Source: Lichenicoccus sp965213775
GTDB taxonomy: Bacteria > Pseudomonadota > Alphaproteobacteria > Acetobacterales > Acetobacteraceae
NCBI GenBank assembly: GCA_965213775.1
Contig: CBDCAC010000006.1
Coordinates: 1-64,000 of the forward strand
Direction of reading: 5' to 3'
Length of the DNA stretch: 64,000 nt
A model generated the notes under the pieces. The model was not told the DNA's origin. It saw only the letters and a list, made by a program, of their open reading frames with translations, and searched no databases. The translations under genes were made by a program, and so were the position numbers. Shown piece after piece: positions 19,324-27,239 of this stretch; positions within the stretch are counted from its first letter, which is position 1; every line of letters starts with the position of its first letter.

Positions 19324-20214
19324 TCAGCTGCGGCGCTCCACCACGTGGCGGGCCAGGGCGCGCAGCCTCTCGGCGGCGGCGCCGAACCCGGCCAGATGGC
19401 CGATCGCGGCCGCGGCCAGGGTGTCGGCGGCGTCGCGCGCGCCGGCGATGCCGAGCAGGGCGACGAAGGTGGACTTGCCGGCCTCCCGGTCCTTGCCGGC
19501 GGTCTTGCCGAGCTCCTCGGCGCTGGCGGTGGCGTCGAGCACGTCGTCGGCGACCTGGAACGCGGTGCCGAGCTCGCGACCATAGGCCGCGATCTGCGCC
19601 AGCGACTCGGGCCGCGCGCCGCCCAGGATCGCGCCGGCCTCGGCGCTGTAGCGGATCAGCCGGCCGGTCTTCAGCGCGTGCAGCCGCTGCACCTCCTCCA
19701 GGGCGAGCCGCCTTCCCTCGCCGTCCATGTCGATCATCTGCCCGCCGACCATGCCGGCCGCACCCGCGGCCGCGGCCAGGGCGGAGACCAGGGCGATCCG
19801 CACCGCCGCCTCCGGATGGGTGAGCGGGTCGGCGACGACCTCGAAGGCGAGCGTCTGCAGCGCGTCGCCGGCCAGGATCGCCGTCGCCTCGCCGAAGCGG
19901 ACATGGTTGGAGGGCTGGCCGCGGCGCAGGTCGTCGTCGTCCATCGACGGCAGGTCGTCATGCACCAGCGAGTAGGCGTGCAGCATCTCGACGGAGGCCG
20001 CGACGCGCAGCGCGCCCGCCTCGGTCGCGCCGAACAGGCTCGCCGTCTCGGTGACCAGGAAGCCGCGCAGCCGCTTGCCGCCGCCGAGTGTCGCGTAACG
20101 CATCGCCTCGACCAGCCTCGCCTCCCCGCCCGGCACGGGGGGGATCAGCCGGTCGATCACCGTCTCGATGGCGCGGGCGCGCGCGGCGATCAGCGCCTGC
20201 AGGGTCTGGTTCAC
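19324..20214 (-). CDS. ispA: Farnesyl diphosphate synthase (polyprenyl synthetase)
   Basis: Trans-prenyltransferase making farnesyl diphosphate for undecaprenyl, quinone and hopanoid pathways. The first Asp-rich motif is HDDLPSMDDDDLRRG and the second DDVLDATA; KTGRLIRYS and GGKRLRGFLV are further family blocks. 296 residues, normal for IspA. GTG at 20214 is the start that gives the expected N-terminus (VNQTLQALIAARARAIE). It is ten bases after xseB and directly before tlyA, forming an xseB-ispA-tlyA unit. Confidence 0.95.
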   Translation of the reverse strand: MNQTLQALIAARARAIETVIDRLIPPVPGGEARLVEAMRYATLGGGKRLRGFLVTETASLFGATEAGALRVAASVEMLHAYSLVHDDLPSMDDDDLRRGQPSNHVRFGEATAILAGDALQTLAFEVVADPLTHPEAAVRIALVSALAAAAGAAGMVGGQMIDMDGEGRRLALEEVQRLHALKTGRLIRYSAEAGAILGGARPESLAQIAAYGRELGTAFQVADDVLDATASAEELGKTAGKDREAGKSTFVALLGIAGARDAADTLAAAAIGHLAGFGAAAERLRALARHVVERRS

Positions 20215-20224
20215 GCGCCCCGCC

Positions 20225-20455
20225 TCAGTCGAGCGGCCGCAGCTCGGTGCCGCCGTCGGCACGCTCGACGATCGCCTGCACGCGCGCTTCCGCCTGCGCC
20301 AGCTTGGCCTCGCAGTGCCGGCGCAGGGCGGCGCCGCGCTCGTAGCACAGGATCGCGTCCTCGAGCTTCTGCTGGCCGCCCTCCAGGCCGCGCACGATCT
20401 TCTCCAGTTCCGCCAGCGCGTCCTCGAACGAGAGCTGCGATAGGGTGTCGGACAT
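20225..20455 (-). CDS. xseB: Exodeoxyribonuclease VII small subunit
   Basis: Small helical subunit (76 residues) of exonuclease VII, which degrades single-stranded DNA. LSFEDALAELEKIVRGLEGG and ILCYERGAALRRHCEAKLAQAE, with about a dozen residues between them, are the two family helices. Length and position before ispA are standard for alphaproteobacteria. The large subunit xseA is not in the window. Confidence 0.94.
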   Translation of the reverse strand: MSDTLSQLSFEDALAELEKIVRGLEGGQQKLEDAILCYERGAALRRHCEAKLAQAEARVQAIVERADGGTELRPLD

Positions 20456-20528
20456 CGGGGCCCCGCTTGCTGCCTGTGCGCCCCCCGGATAGCCCGCAGG
20501 TCCGGCAGGTGCAAAGAGGCCGCGTGCC

Positions 20529-20774
20529 TCAGGGTGCCGCGGCAGGCTCCGCCCGACGCCGGATGACGAAGCAGAGCACGCCGTTCTCCTCGCTGAAGGC
20601 GACCAGGGCGTGACCGGTCTCGCGGCAGAAGGACCGGAAGTCGGCCACCGCGGCGCGGTCGGTCGCGAGCACGCGCAGCCGCTCGCCGGGCTGCATCGCG
20701 CGCAGCGCGCGGTTGGCGCGCAGCACCGGCAGCGGGCAGCTCAGCGCCTTTACGTCCAGCAGCGTCTCGGCCAT
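20529..20774 (-). CDS. TusA/SirA-like sulfurtransferase family protein
   Basis: An 81-residue protein with the TusA fold signature LDVKALSCPLPVLRANRALR, where the cysteine of CPxP is the persulfide-carrying residue. FSEENGVLCFVIRRR matches the C-terminal strand. Family members shuttle sulfur for tRNA thiolation or other pathways. ATG at 20774 places the motif near residue 13 as expected. It is divergent from the ROK kinase gene and 73 bases ahead of xseB on the same strand. Confidence 0.88.
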   Translation of the reverse strand: MAETLLDVKALSCPLPVLRANRALRAMQPGERLRVLATDRAAVADFRSFCRETGHALVAFSEENGVLCFVIRRRAEPAAAP

Positions 20775-20872
20775 GCGCGGCTCCCCGGAGCATCCCGCGC
20801 CGCCGCCGCCCTCCTGGCAGTGCGATCCGCGGGGGTGCATGATAGGCCAATTGCGGCGCGCGAGGGACGGAC

Positions 20873-21838
20873 ATGGCGGACAGCAAGCCGGACGCCAGGG
20901 GGGACATCAGGGCGGATTTCCGGATCGGCATCGATTTCGGCGGCACCAAGATCGAGATCGCGGCACTCGGCCATGACGGTGCCTCGCTGCTGCGCCGTCG
21001 CGTCCCCAATCCCGGCCGCTACGAGGAGGCGATCCTCGCCATGGTCGGGCTGGTGCAGCAGAGCGAGCACGAGCTGCACGGGCTGGCCACGGTGGGCATC
21101 GGCATTCCCGGCGCGATCAGCCCGGACAGCGGCCTGGTGAAGAACTGCAACTCGACCTGGCTCAACGGCAAGCCGTTCGCGCGCGACCTCAGCGATGCGA
21201 TGGCGCGCGTCGTGCGGGTCGAGAACGACGCCAACTGCTTCGCGCTCTCCGAGGCGGTCGACGGCGCGGCGGAGGGCAAGCGGGTGGTGTTCGGCATCAT
21301 CCTGGGCACCGGCGTCGGCGGCGGCATCGTCGTCGACGAGCGCGTGCTGACCGGGCCGCACCACATCGCCGGCGAATGGGGCCATACCCCCCTGCCCTGG
21401 CCGCGGCCGGAGGAGTTCCCGATGCCGTCCTGCTTTTGCGGCAACGAGGGCTGCATCGAGCGCTTCCTGTGCGGCTCCGCCCTGGCTTCGGACTGCGACG
21501 GGCCGGGGGCTCGCGACGCCAGCACGATCCCGCCGCGCGCCGCCGCCGGCGATGCGCGCGCCGCGGCCGCGCTGGCGCGCCATTCCGACCGGCTCGCCCG
21601 CTGCCTGGCGATGGCGGTCAACTTCCTCGACCCCGACGCGATCGTGATAGGCGGCGGCCTGTCGAACATGTCTCACCTCTACGACGAAGTGCCGGCGCTG
21701 ATCGCGAGCCGCGTGATCAGCCCGCGCTTCACCACGCCGATCCTGCGCAACGTGCACGGCGACAGCTCCGGCGTGCGCGGCGCCGCCTGGCTGTGGCCGC
21801 GGGCGCTGCTGCGCGGCCACATGACCAGCCTCGCCTGA
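20873..21838 (+). CDS. ROK family sugar kinase, fructokinase-like
   Basis: A 321-residue ROK kinase. The phosphate loop IGIDFGGTKIEIAALG is at residues 18-33, the catalytic region VENDANCFALSE near residue 118, and the ROK zinc site combines GEWGHTPL with CFCGNEGCIE. The pattern WPRPEE between them resembles the fructokinase (Mak) type, but glucose and mannose kinases of the family are close. GAGGGA upstream of ATG 20873 supports the start. Its 3' end may overlap the beginning of dinB. Confidence 0.9.
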   Translation: MADSKPDARGDIRADFRIGIDFGGTKIEIAALGHDGASLLRRRVPNPGRYEEAILAMVGLVQQSEHELHGLATVGIGIPGAISPDSGLVKNCNSTWLNGKPFARDLSDAMARVVRVENDANCFALSEAVDGAAEGKRVVFGIILGTGVGGGIVVDERVLTGPHHIAGEWGHTPLPWPRPEEFPMPSCFCGNEGCIERFLCGSALASDCDGPGARDASTIPPRAAAGDARAAAALARHSDRLARCLAMAVNFLDPDAIVIGGGLSNMSHLYDEVPALIASRVISPRFTTPILRNVHGDSSGVRGAAWLWPRALLRGHMTSLA

Positions 21839-23097
21839 GCCCGCCGCCGGCCCTGTGCCTCGATTGCCGTGCGGTGCAGCCGTCCGCCGCGTCGGGCACG
21901 CGCTGCCTCGCCTGCCGGGGAATGCGGCTGGTGCGGCATGCCGAGCTGTTCTCGTTGCAGGTGGCGCATGTCGACGCCGACGCCTTCTACGCCAGCGTCG
22001 AGAAGGCGCGCCGCCCCGAGCTCGCGACGCGGCCGGTGATCGTCGGCGGCGGCACCCGCGGCGTGGTCACCGCCGCCTGCTACGTCGCACGCCTGCGCGG
22101 CGTGCGCAGCGCGATGCCGATGTTCCAGGCCTTGCGCGCCTGCCCCGACGCGGTGGTGATCCGGCCGGACTTCGTCGAGTACTCGCGCGTCTCGCGGGCG
22201 CTGCGCGCGCTGATGCAGCCGCTCACGCCGCTGGTGCAGGCGCTGTCGATCGACGAGGCGGTGCTCGATCTGTCCGGCACCGAGGCGCTGCACGGCGCGC
22301 CGCCGGCGGTGATGCTGGCCGGGCTCGCGGCTTCGGTCGAGCGGCAGCTCGGCATCACCATCTCGGTGGGTCTGTCGCGCAACCGCCTGCTGGCCAAGCT
22401 CGCCGCCGGGCTCGACAAGCCGCGCGGCTTCGGCGTGCTCGGCGACGAGGCGGCGCACTGGCTCGCCGAGCAGCCGGTGCGGCTGCTGCCCGGGGTGGGA
22501 CCGGCGCAGGAGCGGCGGCTCGCGGCCAGGGGCTTCCTGCGGCTGGGCCAGATGCAGCGGCTGAGCCCGGCGGAGGCGCGATCGGCACTGGGCGACGACG
22601 GGCCGGCACTCGCGGCGCGGGCGCGCGGCGAGGACGGGCGCGCGGTCGATCCGGCGCGCGAGGTCAAGTCGATCAGCGCCGAGACCACCTTCGAGCAGGA
22701 CCTCAGCGAGCTGGCGGCGCTCGAGCGCCAGCTCTGGCGTCTGTGCGAGAAGCTCGGCGCGCGGCTGCGCGAGAAGCAGGCCTGTGCGGCGGGGATCGTG
22801 CTCAAGCTGAAGACCGCCCGGTTCCACGCCCGCACCCGCAGCCAGCGCCTGGCCTCGCCGACGACCCTGCCCGACCGGCTGTTCGAGGCGGCGCGCCGGC
22901 TGCTCGCCGCCGAGGCCGACGGCACCGCGTTCCGGCTGATCGGCATCGGGGCGGCGCCGATCCTGCCGCTGCACCAGGCGGATCCGGTCGACCTCGCCGA
23001 CCCGCACGGGACCCGACGCGTCGCGGCCCAGAGGGCCATCGACCGGTTGCGCGCGCGCTACGGCAGCGGCGCGGTGCGTCGCGGACGCGAGCTGTAG
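21793..23097 (+). CDS. dinB: DNA polymerase IV with N-terminal zinc-finger-like extension
   Basis: Y-family translesion polymerase. VAHVDADAFYASVEKARRPE holds the first catalytic Asp, SIDEAVLDLSG the second catalytic acidic pair, SVGLSRNRLLAKLAAGLDKP the fingers-palm block and LPGVGPAQERRL the HhH element. Before the core, CLDC and CLAC spaced by about 14 residues form a small zinc-ribbon-like extension known from alphaproteobacterial DinB. The start is unsure: ATG 21922 would cut off both CxxC pairs, GTG 21874 keeps one, and GTG 21793 keeps both and overlaps the kinase gene by 46 bases. None has a clear ribosome-binding site; a rare CTG at 21853 is also possible. The C-terminus lacks a recognisable beta-clamp motif. 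Confidence 0.9.
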   Translation: MAAGAAARPHDQPRLSPPPALCLDCRAVQPSAASGTRCLACRGMRLVRHAELFSLQVAHVDADAFYASVEKARRPELATRPVIVGGGTRGVVTAACYVARLRGVRSAMPMFQALRACPDAVVIRPDFVEYSRVSRALRALMQPLTPLVQALSIDEAVLDLSGTEALHGAPPAVMLAGLAASVERQLGITISVGLSRNRLLAKLAAGLDKPRGFGVLGDEAAHWLAEQPVRLLPGVGPAQERRLAARGFLRLGQMQRLSPAEARSALGDDGPALAARARGEDGRAVDPAREVKSISAETTFEQDLSELAALERQLWRLCEKLGARLREKQACAAGIVLKLKTARFHARTRSQRLASPTTLPDRLFEAARRLLAAEADGTAFRLIGIGAAPILPLHQADPVDLADPHGTRRVAAQRAIDRLRARYGSGAVRRGREL

Positions 23098-23106
23098 CGG
23101 CGGGAA

Positions 23107-23192
23107 AGACTGACTGCCAGGAGGCAAGGCTGGGCCCTGCCCAGACCCGCCAAAGGCCTCGGCCTTTGCAAACCATTCTAAGATAGCCGGAT
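23107..23192. repeat. Type A hairpin repeat, truncated half copy (A1)
   Basis: Matches the first half of the full copies at 42691 and, reversed, at 34841 and 44267: GACTGACTGCCAGGAGGC end, CTGGGC/GCCCAG hairpin, ACCCGC, then CAAAGGC/GCCTTTG, then ACCATTCTAAGATA. It stops at GGATT where full copies continue with CTCAAGGC. The break coincides with the 5' end of the GNAT gene. Confidence 0.85.
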
Positions 23193-23232
23193 TCAGGCGG
23201 CCTCGGCCGCAGCGCTCGCGGCCGTCGCGGCA

Positions 23233-23655
23233 TTGTTCGATGCGTACACCGTCTCGCTCGGGATCGACCTCGCCTTCCAGGGACTGGCCGCGGAGCGCGC
23301 CGACCTGCCAGGCCGTTACGCGAGGCCGGCCGGCGTCCTGCTGCTCGCACGAGGCCGCGCCGGCGCGCCGCTCGGATGCGTCGGGCTGCGGCCGGTCCCG
23401 CCCGACGGCTGCTGCGAGATGAAGCGGCTCTACGTCGCGCCGCGGGGACGCGGCCTCGGTCTCGGCCGGGCGCTGGTCGAGGCCGTCATCGCCGAGGCGG
23501 TGCGGATCGGCTACCGGCACATGCGGCTGGACACGCTGCCCGGCATGGGCGGCGCGATCGCGCTGTACCGCGAGGCCGGGTTCCTGCCGATCGCGCCCTA
23601 CTACGAGACGCCGCTCGACGGGACGATCTTCCTCGAACGCTGCCTCGCCGCCTGA
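23233..23655 (+). CDS. GNAT family N-acetyltransferase, start region disrupted by a repeat
   Basis: Acetyl-CoA-dependent acetyltransferase. MKRLYVAPRGRGLGLGRALV is the acetyl-CoA binding motif A, and DTLPGMGGAIALYREAGFLP is motif B. FDAYTVSLGIDLAFQG is the typical N-terminal helix of this GNAT subgroup. Reading upstream in frame the coding pattern continues to about 23191 (IQAASAAALAAVAAL) and then hits a stop inside the truncated repeat, so the native start codon has probably been lost. TTG at 23233 or the unusual ATT at 23191 are the only candidate starts; neither has a ribosome-binding site. It may be poorly expressed or a recent pseudogene. Substrate unknown. Confidence 0.75.
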   Translation: MFDAYTVSLGIDLAFQGLAAERADLPGRYARPAGVLLLARGRAGAPLGCVGLRPVPPDGCCEMKRLYVAPRGRGLGLGRALVEAVIAEAVRIGYRHMRLDTLPGMGGAIALYREAGFLPIAPYYETPLDGTIFLERCLAA

Positions 23656-23686
23656 TCCCGAGACGGCGCTGGCAGCCGCCGGTCCG

Positions 23687-24304
23687 TCAGGCGGCGACCG
23701 CCTCGAGCCGCGACGCCTGACGCAGCGCCCCGTCGAGCGCCTTGTGCCGCTGCTCGGCGCCCATCGCCACGCCCTCGGCGTGGATCACCTCGATGTCGGG
23801 CAGGCCGATGAAGCCGAAGGCGGCGCGAAGATAGCTGTCCTGATGCTCGAACGCCGCGTGCGGCGCGCCCGGGCCGTAGAAGCCGCCGCGCGACAGCGCC
23901 AGCACCACCCGCTTGCCGCCGGCCAGGCCCTCCGCGCCGGTCGCGGTGTAGCGGAACGTCTTGCCGGCCACCAGCACCCGGTCGAGCCAGGCCTTGAGCT
24001 GGCTCGGGATGGTGAAGTTGTACATCGGCACCCCGATCACGACGATGTCGGCGGCCAGGAACTCCGCCAGCACCGCGCCGCCGAGCGAGAGATCCTCCTG
24101 CATCGCCTGGTCGTGCTGCACGTCCGCAGCCTGCCCGGCCAGGTAGGCGCCGGAGAGGTGGGAGACCGGCGTCGCCGCGAGGTCGCGGCGATGCACCTCC
24201 AGCCCGTCATGGGTCTCGCGCAGCCGCGACACGATGGCGGCCGAGATCGCGCGGCTGACCGAGTTGTCGCCGAGGATGCTGGAGTCGATATGAAGCAGCT
24301 TCAT
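23687..24304 (-). CDS. azoR: FMN-dependent NADH-azoreductase
   Basis: Flavodoxin-fold quinone/azo reductase of 205 residues. MKLLHIDSSILGDNSVSRAI is the FMN phosphate region, VPMYNFTIPSQLKAWLDRV the AzoR signature and SRGGFYG the isoalloxazine loop. It reduces quinones and azo compounds by two-electron steps, protecting against electrophile stress. Divergently transcribed from the HxlR regulator, the usual arrangement in which an HxlR sensor controls azoR. ATG at 24304. Confidence 0.94.
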   Translation of the reverse strand: MKLLHIDSSILGDNSVSRAISAAIVSRLRETHDGLEVHRRDLAATPVSHLSGAYLAGQAADVQHDQAMQEDLSLGGAVLAEFLAADIVVIGVPMYNFTIPSQLKAWLDRVLVAGKTFRYTATGAEGLAGGKRVVLALSRGGFYGPGAPHAAFEHQDSYLRAAFGFIGLPDIEVIHAEGVAMGAEQRHKALDGALRQASRLEAVAA

Positions 24305-24352
24305 GGAATTCGCCTTCGGGTTCTGGTTTGTGACTAGGTATGTATGAATGAC

Positions 24353-24364
24353 CGCGATATCGCG
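24353..24364. promoter_or_regulatory. Palindrome in the azoR-hxlR divergent region, candidate operator
   Basis: CGCGATATCGCG is a perfect 12-bp palindrome between the azoR start and the preferred hxlR start. It is a candidate binding site for the HxlR regulator; the nearby GACTAGGTATGTATG is another candidate. No experimental motif is claimed. Confidence 0.4.
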
Positions 24365-24368
24365 TCGC

Positions 24369-24375
24369 AAGGAGG
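24369..24375 (+). promoter_or_regulatory. Ribosome-binding site that decides the hxlR start (TTG)
   Basis: AAGGAGG lies seven bases before an in-frame TTG at 24383. The upstream ATG at 24344 has no comparable site, so translation most likely starts at TTG. Confidence 0.6.
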
Positions 24376-24382
24376 CACAGGC

Positions 24383-24796
24383 TTGCAACCAGGGCACACG
24401 GCTGTGACCGGACCGGTGCTGCGGCACGGCAGCGACGACTGCCGGGCGGTGAACGCGATCCTGATGCGCGTCGGCGACAAATGGAGCGTGCTGGTGGTGG
24501 CGCTGCTCGGCGGCGGCCCGAGACGCTTCAACGAGATCAAGCGCATGATCGGTGGCATCTCGCAGCGCATGCTGACCCTGACCCTGCGCGGGCTCGAGCG
24601 CGACGGGCTGGTGACCCGGACCGTCACCCCGAGCAACCCGCCGCGCGTCGACTACGCCCTGACCGAGATCGGGCTGTCGCTTTGGCAGCCGGTCGAGGCG
24701 CTGAGCAACTGGGCGCGCGCGCATCGCGTCAGCATCGAGACCGCGCGCCGCGCCTTCGACGATCGGACGGCGACGCGCGAGCGGCCGGCGGCGTGA
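24383..24796 (+). CDS. HxlR family transcriptional regulator
   Basis: Winged-helix regulator, 137 residues from the TTG start or 150 from the ATG at 24344. CRAVNAILMRVGDKWSVLVV is the HxlR entry helix with the conserved, possibly redox-sensing cysteine; RRFNEIKRMIGGISQRMLT is the recognition helix and YALTEIGLSLWQPVEAL the wing and dimer helix. Divergent from azoR, it probably represses that gene until quinones or other electrophiles modify the cysteine, as shown for YodB and QorR-type relatives. Confidence 0.9.
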   Translation: MQPGHTAVTGPVLRHGSDDCRAVNAILMRVGDKWSVLVVALLGGGPRRFNEIKRMIGGISQRMLTLTLRGLERDGLVTRTVTPSNPPRVDYALTEIGLSLWQPVEALSNWARAHRVSIETARRAFDDRTATRERPAA

Positions 24797-24824
24797 CCCG
24801 CGGCACCGGCCGGCGCCGCCCGCG

Positions 24825-25268
24825 TCACGTGCCCAGAAGATGCAGCACCAGCTCGCGCCGGTGCGGTCGGCGTCGGTGCTCGAACAGGTAGATGCCCTGC
24901 CAGGTGCCCAAGACCGGGCGGCCTTCCGACACCGGGATGCTCAGCTGGGTGTCGGTCAGCATGGTGCGCAGGTGGGCGGGCATGTCGTCCGCACCCTCGT
25001 CGTCATGCGCATACGCCGGCGGCCGGCCCGCGACGTCCTCCGGCACCAGGCGCTCGAAGAACCGCGCGATATCCTCGCGCACCGTCGGGTCGGCATTCTC
25101 CTGCACCGTCAGCGAGGCCGACGTGTGGCAGCACCACAGGGTGAGCAGCCCGGTCTCGATGCCCTGCTGCGACACCCAGCCGACCACCGCGCGGGTGATC
25201 TCGGTGAGGCCCTTGCCGCGGGTCTCGATGCGCAGCCGGTGCTGCGCCTGGCGCATCGCGGCACTCAT
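24825..25268 (-). CDS. yjbQ: YjbQ family protein (UPF0047)
   Basis: 147-residue protein of the YjbQ family, members of which show weak thiamine-phosphate synthase activity. LTLWCCHTSASLTVQENADP carries the conserved His-Thr-Ser block, and LGTWQGIYLFEHRRRPHRRE is the C-terminal signature. Start ATG overlaps the trpS stop (ATGA), so it is co-translated with trpS. Physiological role unknown. Confidence 0.92.
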   Translation of the reverse strand: MSAAMRQAQHRLRIETRGKGLTEITRAVVGWVSQQGIETGLLTLWCCHTSASLTVQENADPTVREDIARFFERLVPEDVAGRPPAYAHDDEGADDMPAHLRTMLTDTQLSIPVSEGRPVLGTWQGIYLFEHRRRPHRRELVLHLLGT

Positions 25269-26260
25269 CTCAGGAAGCCCACGATCCGCTCCGCCTCGGA
25301 GACGATCGGCTCCGCCAGCGCCTGCGCGCGCGCGGCACCCTCGCGCAGCACGCCGTCGAGATGGCCGGGATCGGCCAGCAGCCGGGCGGTCTCGCGCGCG
25401 ATCGGCGCGATCGCGCCGGTCACGATCTCGCTCAGCGCCTCCTTGAAGACGCCGAAGCCGCTGCCGCCGTGGCGGGCGAGCACCTGCTCCGGCGTCAGGC
25501 CGGTGAACGCCGCGTAGATCTGCACCAGGTTGCGTGCCTCAGGACGTCCGTCCAGCCCGCCGGCCTCGCCCGGCAGCGGCGGCGCGTCGGTCCTGGCGCG
25601 TCGGATCTTCTGCGCGATCGCGTCGGCGTCGTCGGTGAGCGAGATCCGGCTCTGCTCCGACGGATCGGACTTGGACATCTTCCGGCTGCCGTCGCGCAGG
25701 CTCATCACCCGCGCCGCCTCCGGCGCGATCAGCGCCTCGATCGCGGGGAAGAACTCGACCCCGTAATCATGGTTGAACTTCTGCGCGATGTCGTTGGCGA
25801 GCTCCAGGTGCTGGCGCTGGTCGTCGCCGACCGGCACCCGTGTCGCGTGGTAGGTCAGGATGTCGGCCGCCATCAGGTTCGGATAGACGTAGAGGCCCGC
25901 CGAGGAGGCCTCGCGGTCGCGGCCCGCCTTGTCCTTGAACTGGGTCATGCGGTTGAGCCAGCCGAGCCGGGCGACGCAGTTGAAGATCCAGGCCAGGCGG
26001 GCATGCGCGCTCACCGCCGACTGGTTGAACAGGATATGGCGCACCGGATCGATGCCGGCGGCGAGCAGCACCGCCTGCTGCGCGCGCGTCTGCCGGCGCA
26101 GCGTTGCGGGATCCTGCCACACCGTGATCGCGTGCAGGTCGACCAGGCAGAACAGGCAGTCATGGTCCTGCTGCAGCGCCACCCAGTTGCGTATCGCGCC
26201 GAGATAATTCCCCAGATGCGGGATGCCGGTCGGCTGGATGCCGGAGAAGATGCGCTGCAT
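25265..26260 (-). CDS. trpS: Tryptophan--tRNA ligase
   Basis: Class I aminoacyl-tRNA synthetase of 331 residues. The HIGH-equivalent is PHLGNYLG (residues 14-21) and KMSKS is at 194-198. VGDDQRQHLELANDIAQ is the usual tryptophanyl-specific region. It lies 33 bases after an acyltransferase gene and is fused by ATGA overlap to yjbQ. Confidence 0.97.
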   Translation of the reverse strand: MQRIFSGIQPTGIPHLGNYLGAIRNWVALQQDHDCLFCLVDLHAITVWQDPATLRRQTRAQQAVLLAAGIDPVRHILFNQSAVSAHARLAWIFNCVARLGWLNRMTQFKDKAGRDREASSAGLYVYPNLMAADILTYHATRVPVGDDQRQHLELANDIAQKFNHDYGVEFFPAIEALIAPEAARVMSLRDGSRKMSKSDPSEQSRISLTDDADAIAQKIRRARTDAPPLPGEAGGLDGRPEARNLVQIYAAFTGLTPEQVLARHGGSGFGVFKEALSEIVTGAIAPIARETARLLADPGHLDGVLREGAARAQALAEPIVSEAERIVGFLR

Positions 26261-26293
26261 GGCAGGACTTGTCCGGCGTACGAGGGGGCACGG

Positions 26294-27196
26294 TCAAGGG
26301 AGCCGCCCGCCGGCAGCCTGCTCCCTTTCGCTGGCGGCAGGTTCCCTCGGCCAGCGGCGATGCAGCCACAGCCAGCTCTCCGGCCTGGCGGCGATCCAGC
26401 GCTCCAGGACGTCGTTGACCGCCTGGGTGAGTGCGAGCACGTCGGTCCGCGCGTCGCCGCTGTCCGGCAGCCTCAGCGGCGGCTCGACCACCACCCGGAA
26501 GCGCGCGGGCCCCAGGCGCTGCACGTAGGCCGGGATCACGCGGCAGCGATAGCGCAGCGCCAGCGACGCCAGCGCCGGCGCCGTCATCGCGGTGCGGCCG
26601 AAGAAGCGGGCGGCGATCCCGTCGTTCATCTTCTGGTCCATCAGCATGGCGAGATGGCCGCCGCCTGCCAGATGCCTGAGCACGCCGCGCGCGCCAGCGG
26701 CGCCCTTGGCAAACATCGGCATGTCGATCCCCAGCGCCCGGCGGCGCAGGCCGAGGATCGCCGCATCGACCGACGGGTTGGCGGCCGCGCGATACAGGCT
26801 GGCGAACGGCAGGCCGTACCGCGCGGCCGCCGGAGGCAGCACCTCCCAGTTGCCGATATGGCCGGAGACGAAGATCACCGGGCCGCCGCGGCACTTCGCC
26901 TCGCGCAGGATCTCTGCACCCTCCAGCTCCCAGCCCGGGCCGCTCGGCGTGTCCTCACGCAGCGCATCGAGATGCGGCAGCTCGCCGACGGTACGACCTA
27001 GGTTCTCCCACACACCCCGGACGATCCTGCGTCGCGCGGCGCGGTCCAGAGCGGGCAATGCCGCCCTGAGGTTGGCGTCGGCCACCTTCGAGACCGGCAG
27101 CAGCGGGCCGATCAGGCGCGCGAGGCCGCCCGCGACGTTCGAGGCGCGCACCGGACCCAGGCGGCGCAGCAGCGTCAGGGCGGCGCGCAGCAGCAC
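26294..27196 (-). CDS. Lysophospholipid acyltransferase / LpxL-like lauroyl acyltransferase
   Basis: Inner-membrane acyltransferase of the HtrB/LpxL/LpxM family, 300 residues, that adds secondary acyl chains to lipid A precursors. The catalytic HX4E motif is visible in SGHIGNWEVL, and MLMDQKMNDGIAARFFGR is the second conserved block. ESWLWLHRRWPREP near the C-terminus is the family end motif. GTG at 27196 gives a basic plus hydrophobic N-terminus consistent with membrane association; a longer form reading further upstream cannot be excluded. Confidence 0.88.
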   Translation of the reverse strand: MLLRAALTLLRRLGPVRASNVAGGLARLIGPLLPVSKVADANLRAALPALDRAARRRIVRGVWENLGRTVGELPHLDALREDTPSGPGWELEGAEILREAKCRGGPVIFVSGHIGNWEVLPPAAARYGLPFASLYRAAANPSVDAAILGLRRRALGIDMPMFAKGAAGARGVLRHLAGGGHLAMLMDQKMNDGIAARFFGRTAMTAPALASLALRYRCRVIPAYVQRLGPARFRVVVEPPLRLPDSGDARTDVLALTQAVNDVLERWIAARPESWLWLHRRWPREPAASEREQAAGGRLP

Positions 27197-27239
27197 CGCC
27201 TCGACGCCCGCGCGCCGACGCCGGTCGCGCCTCCGCCCG

